From Gordonia rubripertincta (GTDB lineage: Bacteria; Actinomycetota; Actinomycetes; Mycobacteriales; Mycobacteriaceae): 64,000 nt of DNA. The translations under genes were made by a program, and so were the position numbers. How positions within the stretch are numbered: the stretch's first letter is position 1; every line of letters starts with the position of its first letter. The stretch is from NCBI RefSeq assembly GCF_038024875.1, contig NZ_CP136136.1, forward strand, positions 3,162,001-3,226,000. The letters run 5' to 3'. The notes beneath the pieces were generated by a model. The model ran no database searches, was not told where the DNA came from, and worked only from the letters and a program-made list of their open reading frames with translations. Positions 43,504 through 52,756 of this stretch are shown in pieces.

Positions 43504-44354
43504 CCCTGTCCGGCAGACGATTCCGGAGTGGTGGACGGTAGGCCGAGTTTGTCGGTGAAGAAGTTCATCACCCGGTCGAAGGCGTCTCTGGTGGGTTGCC
43601 CGGGTTCGTCGTAGAGATCCTCGGTCAGCACCGAATGTGGTCGGGGGAACATCGAATCCGGGTTCGCCGTGTCGTCGGGGAGTTCGATACCGATGAACGA
43701 GTCGCCGAGAAGCTCTTGGAGATGGGCGAATCGCGACCGCGGCGAGAGTTGATCGCCGGCGAAGCGCAGACCCATCACCTCGAGACCTCGAGCGCACCGC
43801 GCCTGTACCTTGGCGAGATCTGCGGCGTCGACGTCGATCGCGCGGGCGCGCCCGGGAAGCACCGCGAACGGCAGCGACGGCTGGGAGAGCACCGGCGCCA
43901 GCATCCGTTCGTCGGTTGCCATCGCCAGTGCGAAGCCGCCGGTGAAACACATTCCGACGGCGCCGACGCCGGGTCCGCCGCAGCGGCTGTGCTCGTGGGC
44001 GGCGAGCTCGCGGAGCCACGCTGCGATCGGTGAGGTCTTTCCCGTTGCGAGAATGGTGAATTCGCGGGTGATGCAGGTTCTGGTGATCGTGCCCAGCATG
44101 TTGCGCACCGCTCCCACGCGGCCGAGATTGTCCGGTCGCGGGTCCTGGCCGTCGATCCCGAACAGCGACGGCATGACCGCCGTCGCGCCGAGATCTGCGA
44201 TGCTTCGGGCCACATGGGCCACCTTCGGGCTGATGCCCGGCATCTCGGCGATCACGATGACGGCGGGACCCGTGCCCTTGCGGTAGATCCGGCGGGTGTC
44301 GCCGCGCAGGGTCACGTCCTCGGCGGTGAAGTCGTCGAGCGGATCGTCGGCCAT
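43500..44354 (-). CDS. Dienelactone hydrolase family protein
   Basis: 284-residue alpha/beta hydrolase. The nucleophile elbow is GMCFTGG, with Cys as in dienelactone hydrolases, after VIVIAEMPGISP. His is expected near RPHSVLT. It probably hydrolyses a lactone or ester in the cytoplasm; the substrate is unknown. It forms a pair with the deazaflavin-type gene 6 bp upstream. Confidence 0.85.
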   Translation of the reverse strand: MADDPLDDFTAEDVTLRGDTRRIYRKGTGPAVIVIAEMPGISPKVAHVARSIADLGATAVMPSLFGIDGQDPRPDNLGRVGAVRNMLGTITRTCITREFTILATGKTSPIAAWLRELAAHEHSRCGGPGVGAVGMCFTGGFALAMATDERMLAPVLSQPSLPFAVLPGRARAIDVDAADLAKVQARCARGLEVMGLRFAGDQLSPRSRFAHLQELLGDSFIGIELPDDTANPDSMFPRPHSVLTEDLYDEPGQPTRDAFDRVMNFFTDKLGLPSTTPESSAGQG

Positions 44355-44360
44355 CGCGGG

Positions 44361-44735
44361 TCAGTCCTTGTGGAGGGTGCCGAGGAGCGCCGACTCGAAG
44401 GGTTTCGCGAAGATCTTCGCGCCACCGGCGAGGTCGGGGGAGTCCGACGGCACGACGCGGGGTCCGGTGACCCGGTAGCGCTTGTCCTTACGGACGATGG
44501 TGAACGAGCCCGCCGCCTGCACGTTGCGCACCCAGTCGGTGTGCCTGCCGTAGGTGAGGACGATCGTGAGCTTGTCACGGTCCACCCAGGCCAGCACCGG
44601 ATTCGAATAGGTCTTCCCGGATTTGCGGCCGACGTGCTCGACCATGGCGAACGGTGGCAGGTGAGGCGCCCACATCCTCTGGATCGGATTGGTGACGATC
44701 TTGTTGAACCGGGCCAGTGCGTCAGGTAGTCGCAT
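44361..44735 (-). CDS. Nitroreductase-family deazaflavin (F420)-type protein
   Basis: 124-residue split-beta-barrel protein related to Ddn of M. tuberculosis. GRKSGKTYSNPVLAW is the characteristic F420-binding segment. The family includes F420H2-dependent quinone and nitro reductases. The start ATG at 44735 has no close ribosome binding site. Coexpression with the dienelactone hydrolase is likely. Confidence 0.87.
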   Translation of the reverse strand: MRLPDALARFNKIVTNPIQRMWAPHLPPFAMVEHVGRKSGKTYSNPVLAWVDRDKLTIVLTYGRHTDWVRNVQAAGSFTIVRKDKRYRVTGPRVVPSDSPDLAGGAKIFAKPFESALLGTLHKD

Positions 44736-44799
44736 GTGCCCACTGTGCCTGATTCGGTGCGATCCCGCGGGCCGTGCGGCATTTGCGGTTATCGAGAAC

Positions 44800-45540
44800 T
44801 CATCCGGCGAGGACGACGCCGGCCTTCTCGACCTCGGCGATCGCGATCACCCGCTCCGCGGGCGCATTGGCGACGTGCACGAGACTGCCGCCGGCGATCA
44901 TCGGCGCGAGGAGATGGGCGAGAACGCCGGACGCGGTGTGCCAGGGGCGCGTCGACACCACCCGGGTACCGGCGGCGACGCCGTCGCGCTCGGCCACCGT
45001 GCGGGCCTCGCTGATCACCTCGGCGGTCGGGGTGCCGTCGAGCGCCTCGACCGCGGGGGACCGGGAGACGAACTGGTCGCCGTGGACCCGCACGACGCTG
45101 CCGTAGTCGCCGACCCCGGGTGGGAGATCACGCAGCGGCAGGGCGAACGGATCGAGTGATGCCACCACGACCTCGTCGGCGTCGGGATGTTCGTCGAGCC
45201 GGTCGCGAGAGGTGAAGACCACCAGCGGTTCCGACGCGACCTCGGTGGCGTCCGGTCCCGGGAGATGAACGTCGACGCCGGACCACAGTGCGCCCAGCAC
45301 GATTCCGGCGGTCTGCCAGTGCTCCGGCAGATCCACCACGACGACATCCCCGGCACCCACACCGATCTCGTCGGTCAGATAGTTGGCGGTCTTGGCCGCC
45401 CAGTTGCCGAGGGTGGCCGCCGACAGCTCGGTTCGCTCGCCCGTCGCTTCGTCGTAGTAGGTCAGCAGCGGGCGCGAATGATCGGCCACCGCACCGAAGA
45501 TCGCGTCGGCGACGGTGTTCGGTGTGGTCAGTTCACGCAC
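44800..45540 (-). CDS. TIGR03089-family protein (truncated AMP-binding fold)
   Basis: 246 residues resembling the N-terminal half of acyl-adenylating enzymes (LTYYDEATGERTELSAATLGNWAAK) but without the P-loop and C-terminal domain needed for adenylation. The family is conserved in mycobacteria next to the LCP ligase (Rv3268 beside Rv3267). The GTG at 45540 overlaps the LCP gene end by 13 bp, and AAGGGG precedes it. The function is unknown; it may bind rather than activate an acyl or polyprenyl substrate. Confidence 0.83.
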   Translation of the reverse strand: MRELTTPNTVADAIFGAVADHSRPLLTYYDEATGERTELSAATLGNWAAKTANYLTDEIGVGAGDVVVVDLPEHWQTAGIVLGALWSGVDVHLPGPDATEVASEPLVVFTSRDRLDEHPDADEVVVASLDPFALPLRDLPPGVGDYGSVVRVHGDQFVSRSPAVEALDGTPTAEVISEARTVAERDGVAAGTRVVSTRPWHTASGVLAHLLAPMIAGGSLVHVANAPAERVIAIAEVEKAGVVLAG

Positions 45541-47051
45541 ATCGGCCCCTTGGTCCCGGCAGTGATCGGCGGCCGCTTGTTGCCGACGCGCTCGCTGGCC
45601 GGGGTGTTGTCGGTCTGGTCGCCGGTGTCGCCGAGCCCGCCCGGGCCGGCGTAGGTGTTGGTGAGGATCACCTTGAGTTGGTCGTCGGCGAGATTCGGGT
45701 CCTCGACGACCTTCACGCCGCCGAGGTCCTTCGCGAGCAGTCGGGCGGCGTCGCCGTTCTCCTTGGCGTAGACCACCGAGTCCCGGGTGTCGGCCTTGCC
45801 ACTCGAGGTCTCCCCGGACTGATAACCCTTGTTGGTCAGGATGTTGGCGACATTCGACCCGAGTCCGTCGATCGTGCCGGCGTTGACGACGTCGACCTTG
45901 AAGTCGCCGCGTTGGGTGTCCCCGCCCGCCTGCTTCGGGGTGAGGAGATCGCTGGTGTAGGTCTTCACCGCCTGCGGATCGACCTCGACGACGGACTGCA
46001 GACCGTCCTCGCTCCAACCCTGCTCGGTCACGATCGGGATGGTCGCGAACTTCACGCGTCCACCGCTGAGATCCTTGAGCTGCTCGGCGAAACTGATGAT
46101 GTTCCAGCCGTCGTCGATCACGATGGAGCGCGCCACCGCGTTCTGCATCTCGGACAGCTTGCCCGGGTCGGTGAGAGTGCCTGCGGAGAGCACCTTCTGG
46201 GTCAGCGACGCCATGAAGGCCTGCTGCCGCGTGATGCGGTCGAGGTCGCCGCGGGGGAGTCCGTGACGCTGGCGCACGAAGCTCAGGGCGCGGGGGCCGT
46301 TGAGCGTCTGGACACCCTTGCGGAATCGGGCGCCGCTGAACGGATCCCGGACCGGCGCGTTGAGGCAGACGTCGATGCCGCCGACGGCGTTGGTCAGGAG
46401 GACGAAGCCGAGCAGACCGACCTCCGCGTAGTGGTCGACCTGGACGCCGGTGAGATTGGCGACGGTGTCCACCAACGCTTTCCGGCCGGCGAGGGTGCCT
46501 TCCTTCTCCGCCTCCTCGGGCGACTGCCCGGCTTCGACGGCGCGGGCGCGGACGCCCTCGCGGGTGGTGCCGTAGGCGGCGTTGATCTTGCTCATGCCGA
46601 TTCCCGGCACGTCGACGTAGGAATCGCGCGGGATCGAGATCGCGGTGGCCGACGACCCGTCCTCGGGGATTCGCACCAGCAGGATGGTGTCGGTGTTGGT
46701 GGCGACCTCCTCGCCCGAACGGAGGAGCTTGATCTCCTCCGGCGAGAGCGGGTTGCCCTTGGCGTCGGTGCGGGAGTCGGTGCCCACCAACAGGATGTCG
46801 ACGGCGCCGTCCTTCGCGCCGCCCAGGCCGAGGCCACCGAGCTGCGTGATGCGGGTCTCGAGGTCGGACATCGTGTTCCAGGCGTAACCGGTGCACAGCA
46901 GCACGGCCACCGATGCGATCGCGATCAGCGCTCGACCCCACCCGGCTCCCGACGCCCAATGGGCGCGTCGGCGCGACGAGGTGCCGGGCGGTGCGGTCGA
47001 CGGCGTCGTGGCTGCGGTGGATCCCTCACTCACCGAGAGCTTCTCGGTCAC
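45528..47051 (-). CDS. LytR-CpsA-Psr ligase (Lcp1-like), C-terminal frame
   Basis: Transfers the galactan/arabinogalactan linker from its polyprenyl carrier to peptidoglycan muramyl residues, outside the membrane. This frame has a membrane segment (about 38-58 from the GTG 47051), the LCP domain with DILLVGTDSRTD, ISIPRDSYVDVPG, KINAAYG, LSFVRQRHGLPRGDLDRITRQQ, and a C-terminal LytR_C domain (FKVDVVNAGTIDGLGSNVA). The GTG at 47051 has no ribosome binding site, and a coding-looking arm continues upstream in another frame, so the true start is probably at 47832 with a frame change at 47091-47094. Its neighbours match Rv3268-Rv3264c. Confidence 0.9.
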   Translation of the reverse strand: MTEKLSVSEGSTAATTPSTAPPGTSSRRRAHWASGAGWGRALIAIASVAVLLCTGYAWNTMSDLETRITQLGGLGLGGAKDGAVDILLVGTDSRTDAKGNPLSPEEIKLLRSGEEVATNTDTILLVRIPEDGSSATAISIPRDSYVDVPGIGMSKINAAYGTTREGVRARAVEAGQSPEEAEKEGTLAGRKALVDTVANLTGVQVDHYAEVGLLGFVLLTNAVGGIDVCLNAPVRDPFSGARFRKGVQTLNGPRALSFVRQRHGLPRGDLDRITRQQAFMASLTQKVLSAGTLTDPGKLSEMQNAVARSIVIDDGWNIISFAEQLKDLSGGRVKFATIPIVTEQGWSEDGLQSVVEVDPQAVKTYTSDLLTPKQAGGDTQRGDFKVDVVNAGTIDGLGSNVANILTNKGYQSGETSSGKADTRDSVVYAKENGDAARLLAKDLGGVKVVEDPNLADDQLKVILTNTYAGPGGLGDTGDQTDNTPASERVGNKRPPITAGTKGPMCVN

Positions 47052-47832
47052 CGCGGTGGCACCGGCGGTGGCTGCCGGCCGGCGCTTCTTGGGGTGTCCG
47101 AGCGCCGGCCGCAGCCCTCGCGGGTGTACCTGTCTCCTGCGTTCCGGACTTCGGCGCGCCCTTCTTCGGGGCGCCGGTCTTGACCGGGCCCTCACCGGCA
47201 GTCGCCTTGGGAGGGGCTGTTTTCGGCGCGCCGGCCTTCGGAGACGCTGCCTTCCGCGGACCTGCCGCCTTCGTCGGGTCGGCCTTCTTCGCGGCGCTCT
47301 TCTTCGCCGGAGCCTGCTCGGCGTCCGGTCGGGGCCGGCGTTTGCGGGCAGGGTCCTGCGGTGCGGCGGCTCGCTGACGTTCGGCGGGCTTCGAGCGCGT
47401 GTGGATCTCGCCGGAGGAGCGTCGCCCGAGAGGCTCGTCGGTGCGACGCGGACGGCGGGGCGAGGCGGGATCCTGCGGGGGTACGCGCCGTCGCGGATCA
47501 CGCTCGTCTGCGGGGCGTCGTCGGGGCATCCCCTCTACGTCCCGGGCGGGAATCCGTTCCGGGGGCGGCTGACGTCGGGCACGCTGCGCGGAGTCGGCTC
47601 GTGTCGGCGGCTCGGGAGCACGCCGAACCACGCGGCGTCGGGGACCGGCCGCCTCGGCGTCCACGGGACGCGGGCGGGCACCCTGGGGAGGCCGTCCCGG
47701 TTCACCAGCGCGTTCGCCGCGCACGGGCCGTCGGCCGTTGTCGGCATCCGGAGTGCGCCGGTTTCCCGGCTCCGGCGGTACCGCACGCCGGGGGCGCGGC
47801 CGCCCACGTGCGCCGTCGGATGGTGAATCCAC
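47026..47832 (-). CDS. Basic Pro/Ala/Lys-rich N-terminal arm of the LCP protein, in a shifted frame
   Basis: This frame reads Arg/Pro-rich, then KK-A-rich sequence (AKKSAAKKADPTKAAGPRKA) with strong GC at third positions, as expected for real coding. The GTG at 47832 follows GAAAGGGA. The frame runs to a stop at 47026, overlapping the LCP frame. Removing one C from a C4 run (plus strand GGGG 47091-47094) joins GARTP to KKRRPAATAGATAV and would make one protein of about 767 residues. It could be a real frameshift, a sequence error or a separate ORF. Confidence 0.55.
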   Translation of the reverse strand: MDSPSDGARGRPRPRRAVPPEPGNRRTPDADNGRRPVRGERAGEPGRPPQGARPRPVDAEAAGPRRRVVRRAPEPPTRADSAQRARRQPPPERIPARDVEGMPRRRPADERDPRRRVPPQDPASPRRPRRTDEPLGRRSSGEIHTRSKPAERQRAAAPQDPARKRRPRPDAEQAPAKKSAAKKADPTKAAGPRKAASPKAGAPKTAPPKATAGEGPVKTGAPKKGAPKSGTQETGTPARAAAGARTPQEAPAGSHRRCHRGDREALGE

Positions 47833-48047
47833 TGGTCAGCGGTCCCTTTCGAGGTCGTCATGCTGCTCGACGGTGGCGCCCGGTAGTCCGCGCCCTGGGA
47901 TTGTCGGTGCAGGAGTGAAAGTTGGTGTTGTGCTGTCGCCAGGCTACTGAAGTGATTCGCGAATTCGAGAACGCAACGCCGAGGAGTCGAGTAGCGGTCG
48001 TCACGTGGTCGACGGCGGAGTCGTGGCCCACCGGCATCTGCGGCACG

Positions 48048-48983
48048 ATGGTGCGCATGCGTGTCACGCCCAGCACCCCCACCGTGTACATCGTCGGCGC
48101 CGGCGGTCAGCTCGGCACCGCACTCCAGGGGAGGTCGGCGCAGGCACCCGACTCCGTGGTGTGGCGGCCCCTGACCTCGGCCGACATCGACATCGCCGAC
48201 GAGACTTCGGTGGGTGCCGCGCTCGGCGACCTGGGCCCCGATGACGTCGTCGTCAACTGTGCCGCCTACACCAACGTCGACGGCGCCGAGTCGGATCTCG
48301 ACGGTGCCCGCCGCGTCAACGTCACCGGTCCCGCCGTGCTCGCCGCCCACACCGCCGCCGCGGGGGCGTGGCTGATCCACATCTCCACCGACTACGTGTT
48401 CCCGGGTGCCGCACCCGACTCCGACCGCCCCGAGGGCTACGAGCCCGACGACGTGAGCGGCGAACCGGCCACCGTCTACGGGGCGACCAAACTCGCGGGC
48501 GAGCGCGCGGTCCTCGAGGCGGACCCGCGCGCCACTGTCGTGCGCACCGCCTGGGTGTACACCGGCGGTCCCGAGAGCCGCGACTTCGTCGGGACGATGC
48601 GGCGCCTCGAGCAGTCGCGCGAATCAGTGTCGGTGGTCGACGACCAGCTCGGTTCACCCACGTACTGCATCGACCTCGCCGACGGGTTGTGGGAACTCGT
48701 GGCCGCCGGGCCCCGCGCCGGCGTCACCGGCGCCGTCCTGCACGCCACCAACGCGGGCCGCGCGACCTGGTTCGACGTCGCGGCAGCCGTCTTCGAGGAG
48801 GTCGGCGCCGAACGGTCACGCGTGCTGCCCACGACCACGGCGGAGTTCCCGCGCCCGGCACCGCGCCCGGCCTACTCGGTGCTCTCCGGACGTTCCTGGG
48901 CCGCGGCGGGGTTGACCCCGCTGCGGGACTGGCGTGCCGCGCTGCACGCGTCGATCGCCGCCTCAGAGGGTTCGTTACCCTGA
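48048..48983 (+). CDS. rmlD: dTDP-4-dehydrorhamnose reductase
   Basis: 311-residue extended SDR enzyme that makes dTDP-L-rhamnose for the arabinogalactan linker. It shows VYIVGAGGQLGTALQG for NAD(P)H, CAAYTNVDGAE, HISTDYVFPG and the catalytic YGATK. ATG 48048 or 48057 are both plausible; neither has a clear ribosome binding site. It is divergent from the LCP gene across a 215-bp gap without a recognised motif. The next gene wbbL starts 5 bp later. Confidence 0.92.
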   Translation: MVRMRVTPSTPTVYIVGAGGQLGTALQGRSAQAPDSVVWRPLTSADIDIADETSVGAALGDLGPDDVVVNCAAYTNVDGAESDLDGARRVNVTGPAVLAAHTAAAGAWLIHISTDYVFPGAAPDSDRPEGYEPDDVSGEPATVYGATKLAGERAVLEADPRATVVRTAWVYTGGPESRDFVGTMRRLEQSRESVSVVDDQLGSPTYCIDLADGLWELVAAGPRAGVTGAVLHATNAGRATWFDVAAAVFEEVGAERSRVLPTTTAEFPRPAPRPAYSVLSGRSWAAAGLTPLRDWRAALHASIAASEGSLP

Positions 48984-48987
48984 GCCG

Positions 48988-49884
48988 GTGCCCGCTCAGC
49001 TAGCCGTCGTCACGGTGACCTACTCCTCCGGTGATCACCTCGCGACTTTTCTCCGCAGTCTCGACGCCGTGACCGACGTGATGCCGCAGGTCATCATCGC
49101 CGACAACGGTTCCGACGACGGCGCGCCCGAGAAGGCCGAGCAGGACTACGAGTCCGTCACGCTGGTCCGCACCGGCGGCAACCTCGGCTACGGGCGCGCG
49201 ATGAACCGCGGGGTCGCCGAACTCGATCCCGACATCGAGTTCGTGCTCATCGCCAACCCCGACGTCGAGTGGAAGCCCGGCTCGATCGACGAGCTGCTCG
49301 CCGCGGCGGAGCGCTGGCCGCGTGCCGGGTCGCTCGGCCCGCTGATCCGCGAACCCGACGGCTCGGTCTATCCGTCTGCGCGTCGTGTCCCAGACCTCGT
49401 CTCCGGCACCGGCCACGCCATCCTCGGCACGGTGTGGAAGTCCAACCCGTGGACCGCGGCCTACCGCGCCGACGACGAGGCCCCGTCGGAACGGGCCGTC
49501 GGCTGGCTCTCCGGCTCGTGCCTGCTGATGCGACGCGAGGCCTTCGACGCCGTCGGCGGCTTCGACCCTCGGTACTTCATGTACATGGAGGACGTCGACC
49601 TCGGCGACCGACTCGGCAAGGCCGGTTGGCAGAACGTCTACGTGCCCTCCGCCGAGATCGTGCACACCAAGGGGCACAGCGCGGGCCGGCACCCGGAGAA
49701 GATGCTGCCCGCGCACCACGAGAGCGCCTACCGGTTCCAGGCCGACCGCAACCCCGGCGTTCTACGTGCACCCCTGCGGCTGGCGCTGCGGGCCGGATTG
49801 GCCGTGCGTTCCCGTCTCGCGGTGCGCGCCGCCCGCCGCGCGCTGTCGGCTCAGGACACCCCGACGAGCGAAAACAACGGATAG
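48988..49884 (+). CDS. wbbL: Rhamnosyltransferase WbbL (GT2)
   Basis: 298-residue family 2 glycosyltransferase that adds L-rhamnose from dTDP-Rha to GlcNAc-PP-decaprenol, the second step of the linker. It shows VVTVTYSSGDHL, IADNGSDDG, NLGYGRAMNRG and the acceptor-side MYMEDVDLGDRLGKAGW. The start is GTG at 48988, 5 bp after rmlD. Homologous and syntenic to Rv3265c. The C-terminus is basic and Ala-rich. Confidence 0.92.
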   Translation: MPAQLAVVTVTYSSGDHLATFLRSLDAVTDVMPQVIIADNGSDDGAPEKAEQDYESVTLVRTGGNLGYGRAMNRGVAELDPDIEFVLIANPDVEWKPGSIDELLAAAERWPRAGSLGPLIREPDGSVYPSARRVPDLVSGTGHAILGTVWKSNPWTAAYRADDEAPSERAVGWLSGSCLLMRREAFDAVGGFDPRYFMYMEDVDLGDRLGKAGWQNVYVPSAEIVHTKGHSAGRHPEKMLPAHHESAYRFQADRNPGVLRAPLRLALRAGLAVRSRLAVRAARRALSAQDTPTSENNG

Positions 49885-49928
49885 GTGCTGAAGTGAGTAC
49901 CAATCATCAGGAAGAAGGGACCGATCAA

Positions 49929-51062
49929 GTGGATCAGTACACCGTGCGCGACTCGGTGGGGAGTGAATCCGTCGGGGGATCGGGTCCGGTCGCCGAGGAC
50001 GTCCAAGCGGTCGTCCTCGTCGGCGGCAAGGGCACCAGACTCCGTCCGCTCACCCTCTCGGCGCCCAAGCCGATGCTGCCCACCGCGGGCCTGCCCTTCC
50101 TCACCCACCTGCTGTCGCGCATCCACGCCGCCGGCATCCGCGACGTCGTCCTCAGCACCTCGTTCAAGGCCGAGACATTCAGCGAGTACTACGGTGACGG
50201 CTCCAAGCTCGGACTGAATATGCGATACGTCACCGAGGAGGAGCCGCTCGGCACCGGTGGCGGCATCCGCAACGTCCTCGACGAGCTGACCGCCAAGACC
50301 ATCGTCGTCTTCAACGGCGACGTGCTCGGCGGGACCGACGTGCGCGACGTCATCGACACCCACCGCAAGGCCGACGCCGACGTCACCATCCATCTGGTCC
50401 GGGTCAGCGATCCGCGCGCATTCGGTTGCGTGCCGACCGATGCCGACGGCCGGGTCACCGCCTTCCTGGAGAAGACCCAGGACCCGCCGACCGACCAGAT
50501 CAACGCGGGCACCTACGTTTTCGAGCGCGAGATCATCGAGTCGATCCCCTACGGCGTGCCCGTGTCGGTGGAGCGCGAGGTGTTCCCGCGTCTGCTCACC
50601 GAGGGCAAGCACGTCCACGCGCATGTCGACCATGCCTACTGGCGCGACATGGGCACCCCGGAGGACTTCGTCCGAGGCTCGGCCGACCTGGTTCGCGGCA
50701 TTGCGCCGTCACCGGCACTCGGTGACCGGCGCGGTGAGTCGCTGGTCCACGAGGGCGCGGGCGTCGGCCCGGGTGCGTTGCTCATCGGTGGCACCGTCGT
50801 CGGCCGCGGAGCCGAGGTCGGCCCGCGCGCACGCCTCGACGGTGCGGTGGTCTTCGACGGCGCGGTCATCGAGGCCGGGGCGGTCGTCGAACGCTCGATC
50901 ATCGGTTTCGGTGCACGTATCGGCCCGCGGGCACTGATCCGCGACACCGTCGTCGGCGACGGGGCGGACATCGGTGCGCGCTGCGAACTCCTGCGCGGCG
51001 CCCGCGTATGGCCCGGGATCGAGATCCCCGACAACGGAATCCGCTTCTCGACGGACGTCTAG
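49929..51062 (+). CDS. manB: Mannose-1-phosphate guanylyltransferase-like protein
   Basis: 377 residues. The nucleotidyltransferase domain has VVLVGGKGTRLRPLTLSAPKPMLP and FNGDVL. The C-terminal left-handed beta-helix has hexapeptide repeats (LIGGTVVGRGAEVGP). It makes GDP-mannose (or a related NDP-sugar) for mannosylated lipids and lipoglycans. It is highly similar to Rv3264c. The GTG at 49929 has the strong site GAAGAAGGGA 8 nt upstream; the GTG at 49893 would add 12 residues. It is the last gene of the rmlD-wbbL-manB operon. Confidence 0.9.
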   Translation: MDQYTVRDSVGSESVGGSGPVAEDVQAVVLVGGKGTRLRPLTLSAPKPMLPTAGLPFLTHLLSRIHAAGIRDVVLSTSFKAETFSEYYGDGSKLGLNMRYVTEEEPLGTGGGIRNVLDELTAKTIVVFNGDVLGGTDVRDVIDTHRKADADVTIHLVRVSDPRAFGCVPTDADGRVTAFLEKTQDPPTDQINAGTYVFEREIIESIPYGVPVSVEREVFPRLLTEGKHVHAHVDHAYWRDMGTPEDFVRGSADLVRGIAPSPALGDRRGESLVHEGAGVGPGALLIGGTVVGRGAEVGPRARLDGAVVFDGAVIEAGAVVERSIIGFGARIGPRALIRDTVVGDGADIGARCELLRGARVWPGIEIPDNGIRFSTDV

Positions 51063-51073
51063 AAATCGCGGAA

Positions 51074-51136
51074 CCCACTCTTTTCGGCAAGTACAGCACC
51101 CTCACACAGGGGGAGCACCTGCCGAAAAAGGGTGGG
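51074..51136. terminator. Bidirectional hairpin between manB and the O-methyltransferase gene
   Basis: The arms 51074-51089 (CCCACTCTTTTCGGCA) and 51120-51136 are near-complementary around a 30-nt loop. Both flanks carry T- or A-rich stretches within the stem. The genes on each side end here, so the hairpin can serve both. Confidence 0.75.
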
Positions 51137-51147
51137 ACGTGTTCGGG

Positions 51148-51795
51148 TCAGCGCGTCTTGACGGCAGCCAGCACACCGGGCCCGAGCGGGATGACAACCG
51201 GCAGCAGGCGCTCGTCGTCGGCGATGAGCAGAGCCGCCTCACGGGCGGCCGCGGTCGGCGGGTCGGTGCGGGACGGGTCGCCCACGGTGCCGTCGGCGGT
51301 CGCGTTGTGCACCACGACGACGCCACCGTCGCGCAGCATGCGGACCGCCTCGGTCACGAACCGCGGCAGGTCCAGCAGCGGGCCATCGATGAAGACCAGG
51401 TCGTACGACGAGTCGGAGAGGCGGGGCAGCACGTCCTTGGGCGTGCCGTTGATGAGGCGAGTCCGGCCGGGGGAGATGTCGGCCCCGGCGAACGACGCCC
51501 GTGCAGCTCGGTGGTGTTCGGGCTCGGGGTCGATGGTGGTCAGGACCCCGTCGGCGGCCATGCCGTTGAGCAACCACAGGCCGCTGACGCCGGTGCCGGT
51601 TCCGATCTCGGCGACCGCCTTGGCATCTGCGGTACGGGCGAGGAGCGCGAGCAGCGCGCCGACCGCGGGGCTCACGGGCGCGGCGCCCAGTTCCTCCGCG
51701 CGGGCACGGGCGGCGATGACGGCATCGTCCTCGACGATCGCCGACTCGGCGTAGGCGATCAGATCGGGGCCGGCGGACGGGGTTGACTCGGTCAC
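51148..51795 (-). CDS. Class I SAM-dependent O-methyltransferase
   Basis: 215 residues of the O-methyltransferase type 3 (CCoAOMT-like) fold: AVAEIGTGTGVSGLWLL (motif I), TIDPEPEHH, SYDLVFIDGPLLD and GGVVVVHNATADG. Rv1220c occupies the same place beside sigE in M. tuberculosis; its substrate is unknown. The start is GTG at 51795. It is divergent from sigE with 277 bp between. Confidence 0.88.
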   Translation of the reverse strand: MTESTPSAGPDLIAYAESAIVEDDAVIAARARAEELGAAPVSPAVGALLALLARTADAKAVAEIGTGTGVSGLWLLNGMAADGVLTTIDPEPEHHRAARASFAGADISPGRTRLINGTPKDVLPRLSDSSYDLVFIDGPLLDLPRFVTEAVRMLRDGGVVVVHNATADGTVGDPSRTDPPTAAAREAALLIADDERLLPVVIPLGPGVLAAVKTR

Positions 51796-52072
51796 GCGTC
51801 GAGGTTAGCCGCAGCTCGGTCCAACTCGGACATGGCACGCCGACCTGCGCGAATCGGGGTCGCTCCACATCCTCAGGGAACACTCAGCCGACTCATACGG
51901 CGACCACACTCCGGTAGGAGAGGGTAAGGGCGTCCGGTTGACGGTGTTTCCGATCCAGGTTGGTGTGAACGCCTGCGGAACGGGGAATACCCGATCGGTG
52001 CGACGTTGTTCCACACGGTGAGTGCTCTGGGTCACCGGGCTGTGTTCACGAGAGAGGAACCGACCACCCACC

Positions 52073-52693
52073 ATGACCGATTCCCGCGATTCCATCGACG
52101 ACGTGCCTGCCGTTCCGGCGGGCACGGCAGGTTTCGACGCCACCGGCGACGAGATGCTGATGCCGTCATGGGACGAACTGGTGCGCGAGCACGCCGACCG
52201 CGTCTACCGCCTGGCCTACCGGCTGTCGGGAAATCAGCACGACGCCGAGGATCTCACCCAGGAGACCTTCATCCGGGTGTTCCGGTCGCTGTCGAACTAC
52301 CGACCCGGCACCTTCGAGGGCTGGCTGCACCGCATCACCACCAACCTGTTCCTCGACATGGTCCGCCGCCGCAGCAAGATCCGCATGGAGGCGCTGCCGG
52401 AGGAGTACGACCGCGTGCCGGCCGACACCCCCGACCCGCAGCAGATCTTCGACGCCACCAACCTCGATCCCGATCTGCAGCGCGCCCTCGACTCCCTGGC
52501 ACCCGACTTCCGTGCCGCCGTCGTCCTCTGTGACATTGAGGGTCTCTCCTACGAGGAGATCGCCGCGACGCTGGGTGTCAAGCTCGGCACCGTCCGCAGC
52601 CGAATTCACCGAGGCCGCCAGAGCATCCGCGACGCGCTGGCCGCCCAGGGCCACACCAGCAGCCGTTCCGTCGCCATCGGCGTGCACTCCTGA
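52073..52693 (+). CDS. sigE: ECF sigma factor SigE
   Basis: 206-residue sigma-70 family factor controlling envelope stress. Region 2 includes VYRLAYRLSGNQHDAEDLTQETFIRVFRS and region 4 LCDIEGLSYEEIAATLGVKLGTVRSRIHRGR. The match to M. tuberculosis SigE is very close. ATG at 52073 gives an N-terminus of about 33 residues before the conserved MPSWDELV; a GTG at 52022 is possible, and mycobacterial SigE is known to use several starts. A weak ECF-like element (GGGAATA and CGTT, 51983-52007, 14-bp spacer) may support autoregulation. It is followed by rseA. Confidence 0.95.
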   Translation: MTDSRDSIDDVPAVPAGTAGFDATGDEMLMPSWDELVREHADRVYRLAYRLSGNQHDAEDLTQETFIRVFRSLSNYRPGTFEGWLHRITTNLFLDMVRRRSKIRMEALPEEYDRVPADTPDPQQIFDATNLDPDLQRALDSLAPDFRAAVVLCDIEGLSYEEIAATLGVKLGTVRSRIHRGRQSIRDALAAQGHTSSRSVAIGVHS

Positions 52694-52756
52694 CACGTCA
52701 TTCCGGCGTCGGTCGATCGTCGGACACCTCACGTCGCCGACTCTCTCGCGGGGTCC

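Noticed and set aside
51876..51902. GGGAACA with a 16-bp spacer as a SigE promoter before sigE
   Set aside because: The -10 position reads GGCG instead of CGTT, so only the -35 half fits.
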